Source: Eubacterium sp. 1001713B170207_170306_E7
GTDB taxonomy: Bacteria > Bacillota > Clostridia > Eubacteriales > Eubacteriaceae
DNA length: 64,000 nt
Reading direction: 5' to 3'
Assembly: GCF_015547515.1 (NCBI RefSeq)
Contig: NZ_JADMVE010000003.1
Span: 186,001 to 250,000 of the forward strand
In this document: piece after piece, positions 58,777 through 64,000 of the stretch
Layout: each line of letters begins with the position of its first letter
Position numbering within the stretch: position 1 is the stretch's first letter
Notes under the pieces: model-generated
The model's database searches: none
What the model saw: the letters and a program-made list of their open reading frames with translations, nothing else
Told to the model about the DNA's origin: nothing
Program-made: the position numbers and the translations under genes

Positions 58777-59265
58777 TTAAAATACCAGGAGCATATCATA
58801 CCAGACGGCTCCGCCGTGGGTCGAGTCGGAAACACCCAGGTTCTGATAGCCAAAGCTTTCGTAAAAGGGGATCAGCGTCTCCTTGCAGGTCAGGATCAGG
58901 CCTTCTCTGCCGGAGTCCATGGCTTTGTGAATGAAATAGGTCATTAAAATGGTCGCGATCCCCCTGTGCTGCCAGCCGGGCAGGACGTCCAGGCCAAAAA
59001 TGCTCTGGTAGCGGCCATCGGGAATGTGGCGCGAGCTGTCCTCAAAAAGGATATCCGTGATGGTTTCATCATCGGTGGCACAGCCGTTAATCATGCCCAC
59101 AAGCTGTCCTTCGACCTCCGCGACAAAAAAGCTTTCGGGAAAGGTTTTGATGCGCTTTTCAAAGGCGCCGGGGCTTGCAGCCTCGGCAGCGGGAAAACAG
59201 GCCGCTTCCAGAGCAGCGATTGAGGGCAGATCCTCGGGCCTGGCCTGCCGGATACGTATATTCAT
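58777..59265 (-). CDS. GNAT-family N-acetyltransferase
   Basis: The 162-residue protein shows the GNAT core (FVAEVEGQLVGMINGCATD, LDVLPGWQHRGIATILM, the acetyl-CoA loop in QHRGIA, and GLILTCKETLIPFYESFGYQNLG). It resembles the arylalkylamine/serotonin-type branch in overall pattern; the substrate is unknown. AGGTAATTTTTAC precedes the ATG, giving a weak but usable binding site. It has no operon partner. Confidence 0.86.
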   Translation of the reverse strand: MNIRIRQARPEDLPSIAALEAACFPAAEAASPGAFEKRIKTFPESFFVAEVEGQLVGMINGCATDDETITDILFEDSSRHIPDGRYQSIFGLDVLPGWQHRGIATILMTYFIHKAMDSGREGLILTCKETLIPFYESFGYQNLGVSDSTHGGAVWYDMLLVF

Positions 59266-59356
59266 GTAAAAATTACCTCACTTCATCAATGCTGAGATAA
59301 GTATACACCTTTGTCATTCGGAGGGCAAGGGGCTAGGCCAAAGCAGAATTATTTGT

Positions 59357-59362
59357 TATAAT
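59357..59362 (+). promoter_or_regulatory. -10 box of the maltose-type acetyltransferase gene
   Basis: TATAAT lies 35 bases before the start; the -35 is not clear. Confidence 0.4.
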
Positions 59363-59396
59363 TTATACTAATCAATAAAGAGATAGTGAGGAAAAA

Positions 59397-59978
59397 ATGA
59401 CTGAAAAAGAAAAAATGCTGGCCGGACAGCTTTACTGCGCTGAGACGCCAGAGCTGACAGAGGAACGGACAAGGGCCCATGAGCTCTGCCGTCAATTTAA
59501 CTTAACGACAGAATACGAGCCGCAGCACCGCCAGCAGATCATTGAGCAGCTTTTTGGCGGCTTGGGTAAAAACTTCATGGTTGAGCCGAGCTTTAGGTGT
59601 GATTACGGCTATAACATCACCGCTGGAGACAACCTGTACATTAATTTTGACGCTGTTTTTCTGGATGTCTGCCCGATTACCATCGGGGATAACTGCTTTA
59701 TGGCCCCGCGTGTCTGTATTTTTACGGCGTGGCACCCACTGGTCAGCGATGAGCGCAATACCCTTCTGGAGGGCGGCAGCCCTGTGACCATCGGGGACAA
59801 TGTGTGGATCGGCGGCAACACCACCATCAATCCGGGGGTAACCATCGGCAGTAATGTCGTGATTGGCGCAGGCTCTGTGGTGACAAGGGATATACCCGAT
59901 AATGTGGTGGCGGCCGGCAGTCCGGCGCGGGTGCTGCGTGAGATCACAGAAGCGGACAGAATGATGGCAAAACGGTAA
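59397..59978 (+). CDS. Maltose/galactoside-type O-acetyltransferase
   Basis: The 193-residue protein has an N-terminal Mac domain ([21 protein letters not shown]) and a left-handed beta helix of hexapeptide repeats ([55 protein letters not shown]). The catalytic His is in FTAWHPL. The class acetylates sugars such as maltose, galactosides or related acceptors; the exact acceptor is not fixed by sequence. It is a single gene with its own promoter and a bidirectional terminator. Confidence 0.9.
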   Translation: MTEKEKMLAGQLYCAETPELTEERTRAHELCRQFNLTTEYEPQHRQQIIEQLFGGLGKNFMVEPSFRCDYGYNITAGDNLYINFDAVFLDVCPITIGDNCFMAPRVCIFTAWHPLVSDERNTLLEGGSPVTIGDNVWIGGNTTINPGVTIGSNVVIGAGSVVTRDIPDNVVAAGSPARVLREITEADRMMAKR

Positions 59979-60012
59979 AAAAAGCGCGTCCTGCACAGGC
60001 CGCGCTTTTTTA
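59978..60012. terminator. Bidirectional terminator
   Basis: AAAAAAGCGCG (59978-59988) pairs with CGCGCTTTTTT (60001-60011), closing the acetyltransferase and the convergent flippase gene. Confidence 0.85.
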
Positions 60013-60021
60013 TGACTTTTA

Positions 60022-61638
60022 TTATGACGCCTTTGATACCAGCCCCTGTATTTTTCTGACCAATGGCAGTAAAAGCCCTTTGCCGGGCAGCAGGTCCAGC
60101 TCCTCCTCGGTGAGGATACCAAAGAAGATAATCAGAAAGAAATAGATAACCGCCGCCACAAGAATGGCGGCAAGGACAGCGGCAGTATTGCCGGTGTGGG
60201 GCAGCAGAAAATCGTAGCAGCCGAGGGCCGCCATGCCCATGATGGCCGAGGCGATCATGGGCTTGACCAGGGTGCTGGTATAGCTGAGCCGCACGTGGGT
60301 ATAACGGCGGATAAACAGAAAGTTGACAACCATCAGGAAGATAAAGGTCAGCATGGTGCTCAGGACGACGCCATAAATATTGAGGGCAGGGATGGCCATG
60401 AACACATAGCTGCAGCCAATGCGCACCACCGAGGCGCCCAGCAGGGCGATGAGCGGGATGATAAAGCGGTCAATGGACTGTAAAATACTCTGGAAGGTAT
60501 TGGACAGCATGATAAAAATGGTCGCGAAGGCATAGACCTCCATGATGGCGGCGCCGTGCTCAGAGCCCGGGAAGATCAGGGTGAAGATGCCGTCTGAGAG
60601 CACGGACAGGCCGATACAGCAGGGCAGGGCCACCAGCACGACCAGGCGGATGGCGGTATTGATGCGCTCGTTGATGCCGGCCTGATCCTTAAGGGCAAAG
60701 GATTCCGAGATGGCGGGGATCATGGCAGCAGCGAAGGTGGCGCTGATGCTTAAAGGAATGTTGACAAAGGTATCCGCGTAGGAGAAATCACCCATGAGGG
60801 CTGTGGCCGTATAGGCATCGAAGCCGGCCAGGGCCAGGCGGTCGACGTACATCATGGCGTCGGCAAAGGAGAAAAAGGTGATCATGGCAGAGGTCAGTGT
60901 GACCGGGACCGCGATGAGCACCAGGCGCTTCAAAATCCTTTTGCGGGACAGGGGGACCTTGCGGCTGGTTTTGAGCAGCAGGGCTTTGTGCTTCCGGGTA
61001 AAGTAAAAATGCCAGACAACTAAGAGCAGGCAGGCTGCCAGACTGCTGATGGTCGTGCCCAGGTAAGCGCCGCCGACGCCAAGGCTGACGTTTTGCAGCA
61101 TGACCACACAGTACCAGCACAAAAAGACGCCCAGCACAATGCGGACAACCTGCTCGATTACCTGGGAAACGGCCGTGGGCAGCATATTCTGAAAGCCCTG
61201 AAAATAGCCGCGGTAGACGGAACAGACCGCCACGATCAGCGGGGAGAAAGCAATGCCCTGGATGGCGTAGATGCTCTCGGGCGGCCAGTTGGTCACTCCG
61301 ATGAGCCATCCGGCTCCAAAAAACAGGAAAAGGCTGGAGAGCCCACCCAGCACAAACAGGGTGATCAGAGAGACCTTGAAAACATTGGTCACAGCCCTGA
61401 AATCTCCAATGGCCACATTTTCTGAAATCATTTTGGAGACAGCCACCGGGAAGCCAACCGTGGAGACCATCAGCAGGAGGCTGTAAATACTAAAGACATT
61501 TGAGAAAATGCCGTTGCCGTAGCTGCCCACCAGATTGCTGATGGGAATACGGAAAAGGATGCCGATCAGTCTTACAAAGATACCGGCAGCGGCGAGAATG
61601 GCCGCGCCCTTAACCCAGCTTTTTTCTGTTTTACGCAT
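60022..61638 (-). CDS. SpoVB/MurJ-like MOP-superfamily flippase
   Basis: The 538-residue membrane protein has about 14 hydrophobic helices and the family start WVKGAAILAAAGIFVRLIGILFRIP, with GFPVAVSKMISE and GIAFSPLIVAVCSVYRGYFQG. It matches the SpoVB branch of the polysaccharide or lipid II flippase families. It could move lipid-linked cell-wall precursors; a sporulation role is possible but not shown. The start is ATG 61638; the gene lies 37 bases from the palindromic element copy 4. Confidence 0.87.
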   Translation of the reverse strand: MRKTEKSWVKGAAILAAAGIFVRLIGILFRIPISNLVGSYGNGIFSNVFSIYSLLLMVSTVGFPVAVSKMISENVAIGDFRAVTNVFKVSLITLFVLGGLSSLFLFFGAGWLIGVTNWPPESIYAIQGIAFSPLIVAVCSVYRGYFQGFQNMLPTAVSQVIEQVVRIVLGVFLCWYCVVMLQNVSLGVGGAYLGTTISSLAACLLLVVWHFYFTRKHKALLLKTSRKVPLSRKRILKRLVLIAVPVTLTSAMITFFSFADAMMYVDRLALAGFDAYTATALMGDFSYADTFVNIPLSISATFAAAMIPAISESFALKDQAGINERINTAIRLVVLVALPCCIGLSVLSDGIFTLIFPGSEHGAAIMEVYAFATIFIMLSNTFQSILQSIDRFIIPLIALLGASVVRIGCSYVFMAIPALNIYGVVLSTMLTFIFLMVVNFLFIRRYTHVRLSYTSTLVKPMIASAIMGMAALGCYDFLLPHTGNTAAVLAAILVAAVIYFFLIIFFGILTEEELDLLPGKGLLLPLVRKIQGLVSKAS

Positions 61639-61668
61639 ATAGAATATTCTCCTTGATTAATGTATGTC

Positions 61669-61694
61669 GTGACCGTACGAAACGGACGGCCGTC
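61669..61694. repeat. Palindromic element, copy 4
   Basis: GACCGT (61671-61676) faces ACGGCC (61686-61691) around the loop ACGAAACGG, with one mismatch. No T-run. On the minus strand it directly follows the M20 stop codon. Confidence 0.75.
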
Positions 61695-62848
61695 TAAAAC
61701 GAGAGCAGCATTTTATAGAGCGTTTCCAGTGCCGGACCAAAGATGCCCTCGTTAAAATCAAATTTGGGATGGTGGATGGGGTAATTGGGGGCAGTGTCCT
61801 GGGCTGCAAAGAAGACGATGCGCAGGCCCGGGAGCTCCTTAAAATACCATCCAGCGTTATCGCCGACCAGAAAAGGCGAGCCGGAGAGGACACAGCGGCT
61901 GCCAAAGACTGTCTGGCCCGCGGCAAAGCCCTTTTGGATAAGGCGGGGATCGTTGATGACCGCAGGGGTTCTGTGAGACAGGCCGACACGGATCTGACTA
62001 CCAGTTCGTTTTTCGGTGTTCTCTGCCATGCGCCGGATGGCGGAGAGCAGGAGATCAAAGTCCGATTCTATAAAGGCGCGCAGCGTCCCCTGCATGACAC
62101 AGGCGTCAGGAATGACATTGGATTTAACGCCGCCATTGATGGTGCCGAATCCAATAATAAAAGGCCTCTGGGTGACGGCCGTGGCGTTGAGGCCCTCGAT
62201 ATCACATAATAATGAAGCCGCTGCGCTCACAGCGCTGTTGCCCAGGGAGGCTTCTGCCCAGTGGCCTGAGGAACCTGTAACCTCGATTTTGAGGCCTGCG
62301 ACTGTGGCCGTAGAGGCTTCCTCCTGTATTTCCATGCCAAAGGGCTCAGAATTGGCGAAATGAAAGATGATGAGCTGATCAGGCTTCGGCGATTCCAGCG
62401 CCCCGCCATCCATCATCAGCCTGGCGCCGCGGCCGGTTTCCTCGGCTGGCTCAAACAGAAAACGGATATTGGTGGACAGCTCATCTTTATGCGCGCTTAA
62501 AAGCCTGGCCAGCCCCAGAGTGAGGGCAGTGATCCCGTCATGGCCGCAGGCGTGGGATACGCCCGGCGTCCGGGAGGCGTAGGGAACAACTTTTTCATCG
62601 GCAATGGGCAGCGCGTCAATCTCGGCCCGGATGGCGGTGGTAGGGTAACCGGGATTGACGATAAGGTCAGCGACCACACCAGTGGGCTCGATACGGCGGT
62701 GTGGGATGGACAGGGCGTCCAGGTGGGCCTCAATGCAGTCCGCGGTCTGGTATTCCTCAAGGCTCAGCTCAGGGTTCTGATGGAGCTGCCGCCTCAGCAG
62801 GATGATTTTCGGCAGCAGCGCGTGGATTTCAGTTTTAATTTGAGTCAT
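61694..62848 (-). CDS. M20-family amidohydrolase
   Basis: The 384-residue protein matches the M20D amidohydrolase group (IAA-amino-acid hydrolase/hippurate hydrolase-like). Visible motifs are RAEIDALPI, the metal ligands in SHACGHDG and PAEETGRGARLMM, and a later MIFHFANSEP-like region, with the final ligand in IHHPKF near the C terminus. Substrate may be an N-acyl amino acid; this is not fixed by sequence. The gene is on the minus strand with the lantibiotic-type transporter divergent from it. Confidence 0.9.
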   Translation of the reverse strand: MTQIKTEIHALLPKIILLRRQLHQNPELSLEEYQTADCIEAHLDALSIPHRRIEPTGVVADLIVNPGYPTTAIRAEIDALPIADEKVVPYASRTPGVSHACGHDGITALTLGLARLLSAHKDELSTNIRFLFEPAEETGRGARLMMDGGALESPKPDQLIIFHFANSEPFGMEIQEEASTATVAGLKIEVTGSSGHWAEASLGNSAVSAAASLLCDIEGLNATAVTQRPFIIGFGTINGGVKSNVIPDACVMQGTLRAFIESDFDLLLSAIRRMAENTEKRTGSQIRVGLSHRTPAVINDPRLIQKGFAAGQTVFGSRCVLSGSPFLVGDNAGWYFKELPGLRIVFFAAQDTAPNYPIHHPKFDFNEGIFGPALETLYKMLLSF

Positions 62849-62975
62849 TAAAATCCTCCAGTGGTGGGTTGAAAAGATGTTTTTTCAATTATACCATAAA
62901 ATTTTCCAAATCCTTATAAAATCCTGAAAATTGACTTTTATACTGGAGTCATCAAAAGAGATAAGGAGCGATAAT

Positions 62976-63698
62976 ATGATTGAGTATTTGTTGGAAACAC
63001 GGGCTCTGAGCAAGCGCTTTAAGAAAACAGAGGCGGTTAAAAAGCTGAACCTGAGGGTGAGAAAAAACACCATTTACGGGCTTCTGGGCCCCAATGGAGC
63101 GGGCAAGTCCACCACCCTCAAGATGATGACTGGTATGCTGCGGCCCAGCGCCGGGGAGATCATCTTCGACGGGCACAGCTGGTCCAGGAAGGACCTTGAG
63201 CATATGGGTGTTTTGATTGAATGGCCGCCCCTTTATGATAACCTGACGGCCCAGGAGAACCTGAAGGTCCGCACGACTCTGCTGGGCCTCCCGGAAAAAA
63301 GAATCGGGCAGGTGCTGAAGATTGTAGACCTGAAGAATACCGGCAGCAAGCGCGCCGGACAGTTCTCCATGGGAATGAAGCAGCGGCTGGGTATTGCCCT
63401 GGCGCTGCTGGGCAGCCCGAAGCTGCTGATCCTGGATGAGCCGACCAATGGGCTGGACCCCATTGGAATCCAGGAGCTGCGGGAGCTGATCCGCTCCTTT
63501 CCAAAGCATGGCATCACCGTGATCCTGTCCAGCCATATCCTCTCTGAGGTGGAGCTCATGGCCGATGACATTGGCATTATCAGCGACGGCGTGCTGGGCT
63601 ACCAGTCAAAAATTCATAAGGGCGAGGACCTGGAGGCCCTGTTTATGCAGGTTGTTAAGAACAGCCGTGCCCGGGAAGGAGGCAGCGCAGCATGCTGA
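62976..63698 (+). CDS. Lantibiotic-immunity-type ABC transporter ATPase
   Basis: The start is ATG 62976 with AAGGAG upstream. The 240-residue ATPase has Walker A GPNGAGKST, Q-loop GVLIEWPPLYDNLTAQENL, signature FSMGMKQR and Walker B LLILDEPTNGLD. The EWPPLYDNLTAQENL and GMKQRLGIA stretches are characteristic of the MutF/NisF/SpaF group that protects cells from lantibiotics by removing them from the membrane. The permease gene overlaps the 3' end by 7 bases. No lantibiotic synthesis gene is seen, so this may be self-standing resistance. Confidence 0.88.
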   Translation: MIEYLLETRALSKRFKKTEAVKKLNLRVRKNTIYGLLGPNGAGKSTTLKMMTGMLRPSAGEIIFDGHSWSRKDLEHMGVLIEWPPLYDNLTAQENLKVRTTLLGLPEKRIGQVLKIVDLKNTGSKRAGQFSMGMKQRLGIALALLGSPKLLILDEPTNGLDPIGIQELRELIRSFPKHGITVILSSHILSEVELMADDIGIISDGVLGYQSKIHKGEDLEALFMQVVKNSRAREGGSAAC

Positions 63699-64000
63699 AG
63701 CTGATGAAAGCAGAAAACCTGAAATTTAAACGGACCTTCAGCCGCAAGCTGATTTTCCTCGGGCCTCTGGGGCTCATACTGCTGAGCTTTACCTTTGGCT
63801 TTGGCTACTATCAGATCAATGCCTTTAACTGGTGGTACACGCTGCTGTATCCAGGCTGCATTGCCCTGTTCGCGGCGCTTTCCAACCAGAAGGATGGGAA
63901 TAAAAAGCTTAAATACCAGAACCTTTACACAGTGCCGGTAGACCTTAAGACGTCCTGGCTGGCTAAAATGGGCGTCGTCGCCTTTTATGTACTGCTTAGC
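63692..64000 (+). CDS. Lantibiotic-immunity-type permease, 3'-truncated
   Basis: ATG 63692 overlaps the stop of the ATPase (ATGCTGA), and the frame is open to the last base, giving 103 codons (MLKLMKAENLKFKRTFSRKL at the start). It has a positively charged N terminus, two hydrophobic segments, and the NWWYTLLYPG pattern of the MutE/EpiE/NisE-type permeases. It would form the membrane part of the transporter with the upstream ATPase. The remainder lies beyond the window. Confidence 0.82.
   Translation, partial: MLKLMKAENLKFKRTFSRKLIFLGPLGLILLSFTFGFGYYQINAFNWWYTLLYPGCIALFAALSNQKDGNKKLKYQNLYTVPVDLKTSWLAKMGVVAFYVLLS

Noticed and set aside
51240-61694. Palindromic elements considered as a CRISPR or direct-repeat array
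   Set aside because: The four copies are kilobases apart, lie in both orientations and are not separated by regular spacers.

Overview
The window looks like a chromosomal segment of an anaerobic, acetogen-type Firmicute, most likely Eubacterium (E. limosum/callanderi group) or a close Acetobacterium relative. The grounds are the complete six-gene rnfCDGEAB operon in the acetogen/clostridial order with a long acidic RnfB tail, the Firmicute order miaB-mutS-mutL-miaA, strong AGGAGG ribosome binding sites, many compact intrinsic terminators, and coding DNA of moderate GC with AT-rich gaps. The genus is inferred from memory of gene content; no search was run.

Layout. 1-8.1 kb: end of an NAD(P)HX repair gene, then tRNA modification and mismatch repair (miaB, mutS, mutL, miaA). 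8.1-11.8 kb: msrA and the Trk potassium system. 11.8-13.0 kb, minus strand: an encapsulin shell gene and its encapsulated-ferritin cargo. 13.1-19.7 kb: ABC exporter, PLP lyase-like enzyme, a DUF896-methyltransferase fusion, an MBL hydrolase and an M18 aminopeptidase. 19.8-25.1 kb: Rnf complex. 25.2-31.4 kb: an ABC-F ATPase with a degenerate second half, a LiaF/DUF4097 envelope-stress pair, a ferredoxin/flavodoxin protein, and an S24-type repressor lacking its catalytic serine. 31.4-34.4 kb: dcd, cysteine desulfurase and thiI. 34.4-35.2 kb: an 800-base AT-rich gap with a MerR-type promoter, a 19-codon peptide gene, C-rich anti-Shine-Dalgarno motifs and a strong terminator, which I read as a possible dual-function regulatory RNA. 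35.2-42.2 kb: a small hydrolase, glycerate kinase with its CdaR-type regulator, an NfeD/SPFH membrane pair, a Crp/Fnr regulator divergent from an OsmC protein, and tRNA-Arg(CCG). 42.4-49.4 kb: a c-di-GMP sensory region with a solute-binding lipoprotein beside a Cache-GGDEF-EAL receptor, a small HTH protein, and a PTS-EIIC-like/EAL fusion. 49.5-64 kb: accessory genes (DUF3089, DUF2975/Xre, DUF4173, DUF134/NifX-like, TetR/FtsH, a HerA-like ATPase, acetyltransferases, a SpoVB-type flippase, an M20 amidohydrolase) and the start of a lantibiotic-immunity-type ABC transporter cut by the window end.

Four copies of a palindromic element with the loop ACGAAACGG (or a variant) lie in the last 13 kb, directly after genes. 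No CRISPR array, rRNA, insertion sequence or recognisable prophage was seen. The most interesting leads are the 34.8-35.2 kb peptide/RNA locus, the solute-binding-protein/c-di-GMP receptor pair resembling NspS-MbaA, the PTS-EIIC/EAL fusion, the natural Glu-to-Gln ABC-F, and the serine-less S24 repressor with its own palindromic operator.
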